Counted from the stretch's first letter, positions 13,021 to 23,912 are shown. The stretch is DNA of 64,000 nt from Pseudeuparius sepicola (GCA_963920635.1 OY987298.1:109869309-109933308); one strand, 5' to 3'. Numbers and translations are program-made. The notes: a model not told the origin generated them from the sequence alone.

Positions 13021-13041
13021 CCACGCGGAACGGCCGCGTGG
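13021..13041 (+). other. Perfect hairpin in LINE 3' UTR
   Basis: The arms CCACGCGG and CCGCGTGG surround a 5-base loop. A second hairpin with CCCC/GGGG arms is at 12993-13005. Structured 3' UTRs are often recognised by LINE reverse transcriptases; this role is inferred. Confidence 0.5.
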
Positions 13042-13099
13042 TGCCTGTAAAAGGTTTTCCTCTCCTATCGCAAAAAGACAAAAAAAAACACAAATATCT

Positions 13100-14008
13100 A
13101 ATAGCACAAACCACCGTGACAACTGTCAAATATAAAAATATTTTGTCAAAATTCAGTCTCCATACAGGGCGATTTCCGTCTCACGTATTTTATAATGCCC
13201 ATAGAGCTATTTGGCTCCTTCCTGGGGTTCTTTATTCATTGCAAGAAGCAGTAATATCTGCAGAGAAATTAAGTAGGGAGAACACCCTACAAGCTGCGCG
13301 AACTGCCTAATAAAAGTGGCGGCCATATTAAACCACCTTCATCCATGGGCGTATCATTGTTAAATAAGTTAAATATTATTTTTTTAACATGGACAATAAT
13401 TACTACTATGAGCTTTGAGATTTATAGTTGCTTATTGCTAACAATACTAGTATTGTTTTAAATATTTTGTAATAAACATATAAGAACAACAAATTTTGGT
13501 CAAAAGTATAAAGTAGAAAATTCATGACCTGGAAGCTAAAAATCTTACTTTCGTTGTTAATTACTTATGGAAAATGTAAGTGATAAGCGGATGTGGACAC
13601 AATATTATATTTACTTATTTTTGTAACAAAAACAACTTGTACATAGCATCCACAGCGCATATGCGCCTGACTATAAAAATAATATCCTTGTAGATTGTAG
13701 ACAATAATAATTATTAAATAAGGCCATTAGTCATTTTCAGTCATTCTCCTAGATGTTCTTTATATACAAGGATAATATATTATGATTTATAATATAGTGA
13801 GTTTCTAGTGATGAAATAATCATGTCATCATGTATATAAATTTAAGTTTAATTCAAACCTTTTTATTCGTACAGTTCAAGGGATTGTATAGTACACCATT
13901 TTTTTGTTTTTATTCCCTTTTAAAGTGTTCGACTAAAAATGGGCCAGATATATTCGAAACTTAGTGATGACATAAAGGCTAAAAATTATAGTTGAAAAAA
14001 GACATTAA
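13100..14008. other. AT-rich spacer, no gene seen
   Basis: It contains the right copy of the 23-bp inverted repeat (13219-13241). Otherwise it is AT-rich sequence with no domain, RNA gene or strong palindrome that I can recognise. Confidence 0.5.
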
Positions 14009-14485
14009 TGGTTGCGTTCAATGTGCTCCCAAATTTGTAATCGCTGCCAGCGCTTTACATCAATGTGCATTCAACGAGCAGAAATGATTGATAGCGCTAG
14101 TTATCGCTGCCCTCGGTTCGGCAGCGATTTCATTTTTGCTAGATTTTCTTGGTAACTGGAAATGTTGGTTATCTGGAAAATACTACTGAAAATAAATAAA
14201 CGTCTTGTGCAGTTCTTTCTTATTTCTTGGTCGCCTTTATAAAAATTAGCCAAAATGGTAAAATAGTCCATTTTCGGCATAGACCCAGAAAATAAAGTTA
14301 TTTTAAAAATAAAAATAGAAAATACCCAAAATAAATACATAAACATAACCTACTAAAAAATCTGATGACAGACAACACCAAATTGGTTATTCAACATACC
14401 ACGGCAGCGATTACAGTGCTGTCAAATGTTGACAGATAGCGCTACCTAGCGATTTCAAAAATTCGGCCTGCATTGAACGCAACCA
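14009..14485. mobile_element. MITE with TGGTTGCGTTCAATG terminal inverted repeats
   Basis: The left end TGGTTGCGTTCAATG is the exact reverse complement of the right end. A TAA is present just outside the left end and, one base out, just outside the right end; this would fit a PIF/Harbinger-type 3-bp duplication. Inside each arm a GGCAGCGAT motif recurs in inverted orientation (near 14030, 14120 and 14405). No coding sequence is present, so it would be non-autonomous. Superfamily assignment is tentative. Confidence 0.75.
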
Positions 14486-14686
14486 GTAATAGGCTTAAAA
14501 AATTATTACTAATCTCCCGTGCCAAGGTAAAACAGTCTACAAGCAAAATGAACGTTTTGAGAAATAATTCGTTTTTGCAAATTTTGCTGCCGAATTTTGT
14601 ATATTGAGATGAAACGTCAAAAAAAATTTTGGCTTATATAAAAAAAATGTAGATTTCGATGCTACACGAAAATTTAACGCTACTGT

Positions 14687-15111
14687 TGTAACATAACAAA
14701 GAATCCTGGTGGTGTCTACGTTGGTAATTGGTTCCTATTTCTTGAATTTAAAGTGTTTCTGCAATTCTCAACGAGAGTGCGCTACTAAGGCCGTTGTTGA
14801 ATTAACGTTATTTTTTGTATGTTGGAAAAAAGAACCCGGGTTTCTTGCGACGCGTTTTCGACGCGCATTTTGCTGTTCGTGCTGGTAGCCCCTGGCGTCG
14901 ATTTTGTGGAAGATTAATTTATAATTATTTTTGAAACTTAAGGCTTGGTATCAGGTAATTAATTGTTATTGTATTTTTCATTCTCCATTCTAAACCAGGT
15001 TTTGTAATTTTCAGCATCGAACATACTACAATTAAAGACATCACCAACACATGGTCATTTTTTTTTTGGATAAACGCCATTATTCTACCCCGAAAAACGA
15101 GTCTCAGCTCA
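14687..15111 (+). repeat. 5' LTR of the gypsy element (425 bp)
   Basis: It begins TGTAACATAAC and ends CAGCTCA, so it has the usual TG...CA ends. It matches 23984-24402 except for two substitutions and six extra bases in the segment near 15045. Confidence 0.95.
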
Positions 15112-15113
15112 TC

Positions 15114-15130
15114 TGGCGCCCACAGAGGGC
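15114..15130 (+). promoter_or_regulatory. Primer-binding site of the gypsy element
   Basis: TGGCGCCCACAGAGGGC starts two bases after the 5' LTR. The TGGCGCCC core is the complement of the 3' end of lysine-type tRNA primers used by many retroelements; the tRNA identity is inferred from those eight bases only. Confidence 0.75.
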
Positions 15131-15176
15131 AGTAATTACATTAGAAGTAATTACTAGTGGTGTTTAAGAGAAGAAA

Positions 15177-16322
15177 ATGAATAATCTCAGAGAGAATACG
15201 CCGAGGTTTCCATCGGCCGAACTAGGCTACAATTTAAGAAGAAGGGCCACTATGTTTAACCATCTTGGTGAACTACATGAGGTAATGAGGGACGAGTCAA
15301 GAGCTGCGGCAGCTGCTTCCTTGGAGAGGCCACGGCTGGTGCCGGAAATTCCGCAACCCCCATCAACACCTAGCGACCAAAGTACGCGAAGTGGACTGGG
15401 ACGGGGGCATCAAGCATTTTCTGCACCACCCCCAGGCCTGCCTCTGCGGAATGGATCGGTGCCTCAGAAAGGAAACGCAGGAGGACTCCCAGTGGCTCCA
15501 GGTCACCAGCCATTGGTGGAGCCCCTCATGCCGCTCTTCACCCCACAAGGTATCACGCGTTTAGTTGCAGAAGTTGTCCAGCAAATGCAACAGGTGAATT
15601 TAAGCGCCCCGGGTGTGTCAAAAAATCAAAATAATATGGACAGATGTATTGAGGATGACATAATTAAGCATGTACCTAAATTTGATGATAACATAGTGCA
15701 CCCTGTAGAGTTCCTAAATTGCCTGGAGGGAGTATTAGATGTACAAAATTTACCGTATGTTAAACTTATACACATAATCGACTCTTTATTTGTAGAAAAA
15801 ACAAAATTGTGGTCTAGAGCTTACCTTAGCACTTTTAACAGCTATTTTGTATTCAAGGCGGCATTTTTAGAGCAATTCTGGGGCCCTATGAAACAGCTCC
15901 AAGTAAAGTTAGAGTTGGAATCGGCACATTTTCCTCAAAATGGAGCCTCGATGATTGAACATTTCAATTATTATGTTGCTTTAGCTAAATATTTAACGCC
16001 TCCGTATGAACCTCCATTACTTATTCAGATAATGTCGAGACATTACCCTCCAAATATTTCCTCAATTTTGATAGGTTCACAGACTTTTGGCGATGCATTA
16101 AATAAACTTCGTCAGGCAGAATACTATTTTAATAGACAATCAACACACCACCAAAATTCTATGGTTCAAAAATTGCAGTTACAACGTCCTAGCGAACAAT
16201 TTAACAAATCACAACCCTTTAACAACACTAATAACAATGCCCGATCGGGTACTTTCAAAAATAAAAATGTTGCTTCTCTCGATGTCGATGAATCGGAAAA
16301 CTACGAGAGTTCCCAACAGTAA
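15177..16322 (+). CDS. gag: Gag of the gypsy element
   Basis: This is an intact 381-codon frame from the ATG at 15177, 66 bases after the LTR. Residues about 1-130 are Pro/Gly-rich. Residues about 155-320 form an alpha-helical capsid-like part with an acidic start (IEDDIIKHVPKFDD) and RQAEYYFNRQ near the end. The C-terminus is Asn/Gln-rich. I see no CCHC zinc knuckle, so the nucleocapsid part is unusual or absent. It would form the virus-like particle. The pol frame is in the -1 frame relative to Gag and is open upstream through the Gag stop, compatible with -1 ribosomal frameshifting. Confidence 0.85.
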   Translation: MNNLRENTPRFPSAELGYNLRRRATMFNHLGELHEVMRDESRAAAAASLERPRLVPEIPQPPSTPSDQSTRSGLGRGHQAFSAPPPGLPLRNGSVPQKGNAGGLPVAPGHQPLVEPLMPLFTPQGITRLVAEVVQQMQQVNLSAPGVSKNQNNMDRCIEDDIIKHVPKFDDNIVHPVEFLNCLEGVLDVQNLPYVKLIHIIDSLFVEKTKLWSRAYLSTFNSYFVFKAAFLEQFWGPMKQLQVKLELESAHFPQNGASMIEHFNYYVALAKYLTPPYEPPLLIQIMSRHYPPNISSILIGSQTFGDALNKLRQAEYYFNRQSTHHQNSMVQKLQLQRPSEQFNKSQPFNNTNNNARSGTFKNKNVASLDVDESENYESSQQ

Positions 16323-16324
16323 GC

Positions 16325-19180
16325 CCGCTGTTTGGGAAAGTTACAAAAGGGGCAAAGATTATTTTGCAGGATATCTCAGAGGAGTTTGACGACCGGTGTG
16401 ATCTGAATCATGAAATAGATGACTGTAGATGTCCCCAAATCGAGGTAAATCTATATGGATTTTCTTTTCCAGCATTAGTTGATACCGGTTCGCAAATTTC
16501 TGGGGTTTCTGATACTGTGTGGACACAGTTAAGTGATTTCCATGAAGAAATTCCATCATTTAATTGTACCGGAATTAAAATTTCAGGTGCTTTTAAAGCC
16601 AAACATAAAAAATAGAAAAACAATGTTTGATTATTTTTTCATCCGAAAACCACAAATTCGAACATGAATTTTTGCTCATTCCCGATTTAGTTTACCCTGT
16701 AATTTTGGGGGCAGATTTTTTACGTTTATTTAAATCAACGATTGATTTAGGGGAAGGAAAAATAATTTGCCATAAGGACGGTAAACAAATTTTGATTCAT
16801 GAAAAAACATTTCTGCACGAATTTTCGGCACCTGAACGATTAAATCTGCGGCTATTATCGTGCGATAAGGTACGTCTCATTAATCACATTTCGGAAAAAA
16901 CTAATTTAGATTTCGGGCGCATCGTGAGCGATTGTTCGGTACTCAGCGCGAAACAAAAAAGTTTGTTTACGAGTTTCTTAGAAAAAAACGGCTCGGTGTT
17001 TTCAGATAAACCGGGACTGGCCAATAACTACTCGCACGAAATAAAGTTGACGGTTGAAAAAGAATTTTTTATAAAACCTTACCCATTGCCTTTAGCGCAC
17101 AGGGAAGCCGTCAATAAGGCGATTTCCGAAATGGAAAGTTGGGGTATAATTGAGAGAGCGGCAACACCATACGTTTCTCCCATTATGACAACTGTCAAAA
17201 AAGACAATACTGTCCGAATTTGCCTAGACGCACGTCATTTAAATAAAGTCATGAGAAAAGAATATGAAATGCCTCCTCCTATTGAAGAAATTCTATTAAC
17301 TATGACGGGTTGCAAATTTATGTCAACATTAGATTTTACGATGGGCTATTATCAAATTCCCCTTACACCAGAATCAAAAAAATACACCGGGTTTATGTTA
17401 GGGAAAAAGACGTATCAGTTCCGTGTACTGCCTTTTGGTTTATCTACCGCCGTATCTACTTTTGTTAGGTGCATTGATAAAGTGTTTGGCCCGGACTTTA
17501 AAAAGTTTTTGTTGTGCTACGTGGACGATGTGTTAGTATTTTCTAACTCGTTTGAAGAACACCTCGTACATTTGCAACGGGTGTTTGAACGCCTAAAGGA
17601 AGTCGGGCTTAACTTAAAACTAAAAAAATGTTTCTTTTTTAGTAGCGATATTGAATTCGTCGGCTATGTGTTGACACCTGAGGGCGTTAAACCTTCGGCA
17701 AACCGAATTCAAGCCATAAAGGAGTATCGCGCCCCCCAAAATGTAAAAGAATTACAAACATTTTTGGGTTTATGTAACTTTGATAGGCATTTTTGCCCGA
17801 AATACGCCGCGGCGTGTGAACCCTTGAGGAATTTATTAAGAAAAAATGTCGTTTGGCGATGGACTAATATCGAATCTCAAGCTTTTGAAAATGTAAAAAA
17901 ATTGTTACAAAATTCGACCATGATATATCACCCTAATCCTCAGTTACCGTGGCATTTATGCGTCGACGCTAGTGATAAAGCACTTGGCGCGCACCTTTTT
18001 CAAATCGTAGAAGGTGAGAAAAGGATTATGGCTTGGGCTAGTAGGGTATTGTTACCTCGGGAAACTCGGTATAGTGGGAGCGAAAAAGAAGTCCTAGCAG
18101 CCGTGTGGGCTATAAATCGTTTTAGAACATATCTTTTGGGACAAAAGTTTACTTTATACACCGATAATCGTGCTCTTACCTTTTTGAACTCCTGTAGGTT
18201 ACTATCCCCGCGTATCACTAGGTGGGCGCTTTCACTACAAGAGTTCGATTTTGAAATAAAATATATTCCAGGAAAGGACAACGCCGTTTCCGATGCGCTT
18301 TCACGTTATACCGATTCCCGTTTCCCTACACCCATGGAGAAATGTTTCAAAATTTTATCAAATTATAAGATCTCTCCCGAGTTTCGAAAACTCTTAAAGG
18401 ATATTAAAAAATATCAACGCAATGACCCCAAGCTGTTGGATATTATGGAAAATATCAACAAGGACACAAAATTGCAGGCTCATTTTGTTGTAAGGGACAA
18501 TATTCTCTATCACCGGTCATCTGATGATGAACCCTATCTACTCTGTATCCCTAAGGGACAAGTAATCTTTTTTTGTAGATATTTTCATGAGATTATTGGC
18601 CATTTTGGGGTTTTTAAGACTTATTATGCTATGAAAAGGGAGGTATGGTGGTCCAATATGCATCGTGACATCAAAAAAATCATAAAAACCTGTGAAATAT
18701 GCCAAAAAGCGAAACATACGGTGTTGCCAAAGCCCCCGTGTCACCCAATCATCCCTTCGAATAAGGGTGAATTAGTTGCTTTGGACTTGTATGGCCCGCT
18801 ACCTGTTAGTAGAGGAGGGACTACTTATTTACTAGTAGTGTTGGATGTTTTTTCAAAGTTTGTTTCACTGTACCCGCTCAAAAAGGCCACCACCCGCGCT
18901 TGTTTGAATCGTTTGTTGTTTAATTATTTCCCTAAAGTGGGTAAACCGAAAAAGATCTTGTCGGACCACGGCACGCAATTTACTTCGTCTTTGTGGAAAA
19001 AAACTCTGACTTCCGTGGACGTGACAGTCGTTTTCAGTTCCATACGCCACCCGCAGTCCAATGTTTCCGAACGGGTTATGCGTGAGTTGGGACGTTTGTG
19101 CCGCGTATACTGCCATTCAAAGCACACGCGTTGGGCTTATGAGGTAACATCATTCGAGTTTTTTTTAAATAATGTTGTGC
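16325..19180 (+). pseudogene. pol: Pol of the gypsy element: protease, RT, RNase H, first part of integrase
   Basis: Protease is seen as ALVDTGSQISG near 16474-16506. The frame stops at 16613-16615 next to a six-A run and continues one frame over as GADFL..., so a 1-base indel splits the protease. The frame 16627-19180 (counted from its TTG opening codon) carries RT with YVDD at residues 298-301. RNase H follows (CVDASDKALGAHLF, YTDNRALTFL). The integrase has an HHCC finger (HEIIGHFG...CEICQK, from about residue 653) and a catalytic triad D720, D780, E815 with the canonical 34-residue second spacing. It is cut at 19180 by the nested LTR element; the rest is at 23508-23912. Confidence 0.93.
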
Positions 19181-20178
19181 TGTAACGAGGTTACCACGCT
19201 GTTCTTCTTTCTTCATCAATCACAGTCTTTAACAAAGTTGGCTCGCTTTTCTCCCTGATTTTCCGCCTACATCTCACCGCGAAGTCCTACTCCTCTATCG
19301 TCGCATCGCGTCATCGCTACGTCCGCCCGAGCCGCCGACCGAGGGCACCACGCACGCATCTCATCGGCGGCCGCTAGTTCAGATGTGTCCGCCCGGGCCG
19401 CCGATAGATGGCACTGGGAGCCGGTATCTCACCGCCGGGTCCCAGGCCTCGGCTGATAAAACTGTGGTCGTTTATTCCCTCAGGTGTCTTAGTCTGGCTA
19501 TACTAATCGAGTAAGCAGACTAGATATATATATACCGCTGTGCTTAAAACTGCCGATTCTGTTCTCTGTTGATTGAATAGTGCCAGGAGCGTCTGCTGGG
19601 GCTATTCAAAGACCGAAAACCGAACCGTAGAACCGAGCAATAACATTCGCTGATACAACCGTGGGATATTGCCAGGAGATAATGCTGGAAATTATCCTAA
19701 GACCGGAAAGACAGCACCGTGGAATGGAATAGTGCCGGGAGTTGATGCCGGACCTATTATATCCCGGGGCGACTGACCGTCTGGGCCATTTAGAAAATTC
19801 TGTAGCTGCCACCGGTGCCGTTTCGCTTACGTGCCACGCTCGTTCTCTACCGCTTGCCCTGCCTGTTTGCTACATTTGATAGCTCCTAAGTGTACCTAGG
19901 GTTTCTAAATACTAATATCCTCTGTACTCTTTCAGAAACGACGGGGCCGGAGCCGAGGAAGAAGAGTTATTTTTATTTTGTAAATAATTAATCTTTAGTT
20001 CCTTTTGTACATAGGGTAATCAATATACGGGGTTAATTGTTATTCGGTGCTTAATTTCATCCCCTGCACACCTCCCTGGCTCAACCATCTCTGGACCTAA
20101 AAGAAAAACCACTCCTGGCGCCCGGGCAAAACGCCAAAAGAGGCTAAACAACAACTCTAAAGCCCAAAGTACCTTACA
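19181..20178 (+). repeat. 5' LTR of the nested element (998 bp)
   Basis: It begins TGTAACGAGG and ends CCTTACA. A TATA-like run (GATATATATATACC) lies near 19523-19538, a plausible core promoter. Three imperfect hairpin repeats occupy 19571-19760 (see separate entry). Confidence 0.95.
19571..19762 (+). repeat. Three tandem hairpin units within the LTR
   Basis: Each unit has the core GCCRGGAG...TGCYGG and ends with AAGACCG-type or CCCGG sequence, enclosed by a short inverted repeat. The stems are TTGAATAG/CTATTCAA near 19573-19608, GGATA/TATCC near 19664-19697 and AATAG/CTATT near 19728-19757. The same array is repeated in the right LTR at 22900-23091. It could be a packaging or regulatory structure downstream of the promoter; the function is unknown. 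Confidence 0.7.
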
Positions 20179-20814
20179 AAATTGGCGACACCGAGCAGGG
20201 ACACAGAGCCTAGGGCAGCAGGGGTGAAATCTCGCACACCGTATAACTCCGCGAATTCTGCACCGATACCCACCGAGTGACACCTCATTTCCGCAAAACC
20301 GAAGTCAAGGAAGCCGTTTCAAGGATTACCGGATTGATGACGTCACTGCCTGACTGGTTTTCCGCAAAAATCTGAACCGTCGGAGTGGGAAAACCGCGTC
20401 TACCGGAGTTAGGGGACAATTTTCAAGCGTCACCTGGAGGAGCAGTGAAATTTGACATATTTGTCAATTTGACAGATCTTCGTTGGGCCAAAGAGGCCAG
20501 ACAAGTGACACCTCATTTCATAGGTTGTCGAGGTCACTGAACAAGATTCCACTGTCAAATTTTCATTTGCATCCCCGGTTGTGAAGATAGGCCTGTCACA
20601 GACGAATCTTCGTTGGCAGAACCGAAAATTTCCTGTGCGCTTGACTTTCCTGACGCCGCTGGACCCAACAAACCGAGAATTTTCCGAAATTTTCCCGAGT
20701 TTCCCAAATTTTCCGACTGGCCGTGTGACATATCAAACCAGAGCTTTTCGAGGATGGGCAACCGATTGTACATATTACCGAGGCCCTAACTGTTACCGTT
20801 TTCGAGATATCACC

Positions 20815-22587
20815 ATGCACAACCTGAAACAGACCTTTATTCCGATTACCGCCACCGAACAATCAGTACCGACTTTTACCGACCGTAATTCTGGCCTAGT
20901 AGGATGGGTATACCGTAGAAATGAAGATCTAGACAACCAGACCGTTACCGATCATCCGACTGCCATGACAACCCCGAAAATTGACGTTACCCGATGGAAT
21001 GTCTGTTTCAATGGCCGAAATGACCCTATCGAATTTCTAGAGACGCTAGAAGAAATGTGCGAGATCGAACACCTGTGCTGCGACCAGCTACTGCCTCACC
21101 TACATTTTCTTCTACAGGGAGCAGCATCGTTGTGGTACCGAAATATTAGGCACACCTGCACAACCTGGAAAGACTTTGTCGATAAATTCCGTCTGTACTA
21201 CTTCCCGGGAAATTACGAAGAAGACCTTCTGTCCCAGATTAGCTTCCGTCGTCAGTGCCCCGGAGAATCCGCCGTGCACTATTTCATTGAGTTGCAGACT
21301 CTAATGAGACGACACGGAAAGCTCACGCCCGAGGAACAAGTGACATGGTTATACCGCAATCTGCTTCCGGAATACCAGCTCTATATCCGACCGTCTGACC
21401 TTATCGACTATGGATCACTGCTTTCCGCTGCCAGGGGCTACAAAGCGATTAAGGAAGATGAGAGCCGCCGATTTGTGAGCTCGTCGACTGATAATGGACT
21501 CCCTCGTACTCCAGGGCGACACAACTCCGCTATTCCGAACCAGCTATTGTCGTCCGTCTACTGTACAGCCTCCCGATCGAGCGCATTTACGCCGACACAA
21601 GTACCGCCTATGACAGCTGTATCGCCGAAACCAATCTCTCGCCCTCCTACTATGCTAAGTTCCTTGTCTGTTCAAGAGCATACACCCAGAGTAGTTCCGA
21701 TGCCACCAGTACCGTTGATTTCCCAACCTGTACCGCAAGCTAGCACTGTGCAACCTTGTTGCACACCGACTGACGATATCACCTACGCCGGAATCTGCAA
21801 CATTGCCCAACCTTCCTCCACACTCTGCTGGAGGTGCGGCCAAACCGGACACTTTAGAGACAAGTGTACCACCGTCCCGAAGTTGCCTTGCTCCAAGTGC
21901 GGCACATTGGCAACATTGGCCATGAAGTGCCCATGTCTGACCCCGATGTCCAAACTGCAGGGAGCCGAAAACCGCAGGGAACCGTCAGATGCTCAATCGA
22001 CCACAACTTCTGAAGCCCATTCAGAAGCAGTCTGTCCCAGTCCGGAACCCAGAGCCCCGAATCACCTGACCATCACAACACGCCCTGAACCCACCGAAGG
22101 CACAGAGAAAGCTCAGCCTTCTGTTCTTGAAAAGCTGACCCGTAAACTTCCGACTTTGACCGATTTTACCGAAACCGAATCGAGGAAGCTTTGCCCGCTA
22201 CAGCCTGCCTGTACCGAGACTTTGGTGAAAAGCCCTTACTCAGCCACCGCTCAACCCAAAGAAGCTAACAAACCGCCAACTCCCGTGACACGCCGATGTT
22301 TGCCCAGACTGTTCTGTAGCATCGGAAAGCTTGTCCGACGAAAGCCCATTTACCGATCCAAGCCTCGACAAACCGTCCCAAAATCCGTGGGTCGGATAAG
22401 TGATGCAGTTAACCGGATTGTACCGAGAGTCATCACATTCCACCGCAAACACCGAACCAGAAAAAAAGTAAATTGCATTTCCTTTGTTTTTGTCGAAGTA
22501 AGGGGGGAATGTAACGAGGTTACCACGCTGTTCTTCTTTCTTCATCAATCACAGTCTTTAACAAAGTTGGCTCGCTTTTCTCCCTGA
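20815..22587 (+). CDS. gag: Gag-like protein of the nested element
   Basis: The frame is open from 20581 (GTG); the first ATG is at 20815, giving 590 residues. Residues about 105-225 resemble the retrotransposon Gag capsid family (HFLLQGAASLWYRN, FRLYYFPGNYEEDLL, VTWLYRNLLPEYQLYI). A CCHC zinc knuckle starts at about residue 338 (CWRCGQTGHFRDKC). A second, CSKCGTLATLAMKC, has Thr in place of the zinc-binding His. The C-terminal part is Pro/Thr-rich, then very basic. The frame crosses the polypurine tract, and its stop (22585-22587) lies 76 bases inside the 3' LTR, so the LTR supplies the C-terminus. It presumably assembles particles with enzymes from another element. Confidence 0.85.
   Translation: MHNLKQTFIPITATEQSVPTFTDRNSGLVGWVYRRNEDLDNQTVTDHPTAMTTPKIDVTRWNVCFNGRNDPIEFLETLEEMCEIEHLCCDQLLPHLHFLLQGAASLWYRNIRHTCTTWKDFVDKFRLYYFPGNYEEDLLSQISFRRQCPGESAVHYFIELQTLMRRHGKLTPEEQVTWLYRNLLPEYQLYIRPSDLIDYGSLLSAARGYKAIKEDESRRFVSSSTDNGLPRTPGRHNSAIPNQLLSSVYCTASRSSAFTPTQVPPMTAVSPKPISRPPTMLSSLSVQEHTPRVVPMPPVPLISQPVPQASTVQPCCTPTDDITYAGICNIAQPSSTLCWRCGQTGHFRDKCTTVPKLPCSKCGTLATLAMKCPCLTPMSKLQGAENRREPSDAQSTTTSEAHSEAVCPSPEPRAPNHLTITTRPEPTEGTEKAQPSVLEKLTRKLPTLTDFTETESRKLCPLQPACTETLVKSPYSATAQPKEANKPPTPVTRRCLPRLFCSIGKLVRRKPIYRSKPRQTVPKSVGRISDAVNRIVPRVITFHRKHRTRKKVNCISFVFVEVRGECNEVTTLFFFLHQSQSLTKLARFSP
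22495..22509 (+). promoter_or_regulatory. Polypurine tract of the nested element
   Basis: GAAGTAAGGGGGGAA directly abuts the TG of the 3' LTR, the expected site of plus-strand priming. Confidence 0.8.
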
Positions 22588-23507
22588 TTTTCCGCCTACA
22601 TCTCACCGCGAAGTCCTACTCCTCTATCGTCGCATCGCGTCATCGCTACGTCCGCCCGAGCCGCCGACCGAGGGCACCACGCACGCATCTCATCGGCGGC
22701 CGCTAGTTCAGATGTGTCCGCCCGGGCCGCCGATAGATGGCACTGGGAGCCGGTATCTCACCGCCGGGTCCCAGTCCTCGGCTGATAAAACTGTGGTCGT
22801 TTATTCCCTCAGGTGTCTTAGTCTGGCTATACTAATCGAGTAAGCAGACTAGATATATATATACCGCTGTGCTTAAAACTGCCGATTCTGTTCTCTGTTG
22901 ATTGAATAGTGCCAGGAGCGTCTGCTGGGGCTATTCAAAGACCGAAAACCGAACCGTAGAACCGAGCAATAACATTCGCTGATACAACCGTGGGATATTG
23001 CCAGGAGATAATGCTGGAAATTATCCTAAGACCGGAAAGACAGCACCGTGGAATGGAATAGTGCCGGGAGTTGATGCCGGACCTATTATATCCCGGGGCG
23101 ACTGACCGTCTGGGCCATTTAGAAAATTCTGTAGCTGCCACCGGTGCCGTTTCGCTTACGTGCCACGCTCGTTCTCTACCGCTTGCCCTGCCTGTTTGCT
23201 ACATTTGATAGTTCCTAAGTGTACCTAGGGTTTCTAAATACTAATATCCTCTGTACTCTTTCAGAAACGACGGGGCCGGAGCCGAGGAAGAAGAGTTATT
23301 TTTATTTTGTAAATAATTAATCTTTAGTTCCTTTTGTACATAGGGTAATCAATATACGGGGTTAATTGTTATTCGGTGCTTAATTTCATCCCCTGCACAC
23401 CTCCCTGGCTCAACCATCTCTGGACCTAAAAGAAAAACCACTCCTGGCGCCCGGGCAAAACGCCAAAAGAGGCTAAACAACAACTCTAAAGCCCAAAATA
23501 CCTTACA
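22510..23507 (+). repeat. 3' LTR of the nested element (998 bp)
   Basis: It is equal in length to the 5' LTR and differs from it at about three positions (near 22775, 23212 and 23497). The polyadenylation part is not obvious. The GTGC target duplication follows at 23508-23511. Confidence 0.95.
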
Positions 23508-23912
23508 GTGCATGAATCTACCGGTTTCGCGCCCATGGAATTGCATTTTGGTAAACTCAATTACGTGTTGCCACGTTCATTGCGAAGCGACGATCTGCGG
23601 GAACTTGCATTGTCGGATGAAAAAAAGTTAATATTGGTTCGAGAGACTCTGGAGGGGAGGGCTGCCCGTAGGGCTGCCCGTTGTCCGAGTCGTCCGTATA
23701 AGGCTTTCCAACCAGGTGATTTGGTTTTGTTGCGCGAAAACCCAATTTCATCTGCTCTCACCTCGGAGACAAAAAAAATGATGCTCTTATTCTCTGGTCC
23801 GTACTGCATAAAAAAGGCTATAAGTTTTGCCACTTATATACTGGACGATCCTAAAACTGGTGTTGAACGCGGCTCGTTCCATGCGTGCCACCTCCGAGCT
23901 TTTTACCAATAG
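23508..23912 (+). pseudogene. pol: C-terminal part of the gypsy integrase, separated by the nested element
   Basis: The frame resumes exactly after the duplicated GTGC and continues the frame left at 19180. It carries the end of the integrase core (STGFAPMELHFGK) and the C-terminal domain with FQPGDLVLLRENP and FSGPYCIKKAI. It ends at TAG 23910-23912. A G-rich polypurine tract (TTTGGCGGGGGCAGA) at 23969-23983 precedes the 3' LTR. Confidence 0.92.

Larger units (their letters stand above)
10160..13090 (+). mobile_element. Jockey-like non-LTR retrotransposon (LINE), 5' truncated and broken
   Basis: An apurinic/apyrimidinic-type endonuclease is followed by a reverse transcriptase on the + strand, the layout of a Jockey-clade ORF2. 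No ORF1 (Gag) is recognisable upstream, so the copy is probably 5' truncated. The ORF2 frame ends near 12798. It is followed by a GC-rich 3' UTR with strong hairpins (12993-13005 and 13021-13041) and an A-rich run near 13078-13095 that may be the 3' end. Frameshifts and an in-frame stop make it inactive as read. I find no target duplication. Confidence 0.85.
19181..23507 (+). mobile_element. Nested non-autonomous LTR retrotransposon encoding only Gag
   Basis: It has two 998-bp LTRs differing at about three positions, a TGGCGAC-type primer site just after the left LTR, a polypurine tract before the right LTR, and an internal region of only 2.33 kb with a single Gag-like frame. It sits inside the gypsy integrase, flanked by a perfect 4-bp duplication GTGC (19177-19180 and 23508-23511). 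There is no trace of protease, RT or integrase, so it must borrow them from an autonomous partner. The same organisation in plants is called TR-GAG. Confidence 0.93.
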
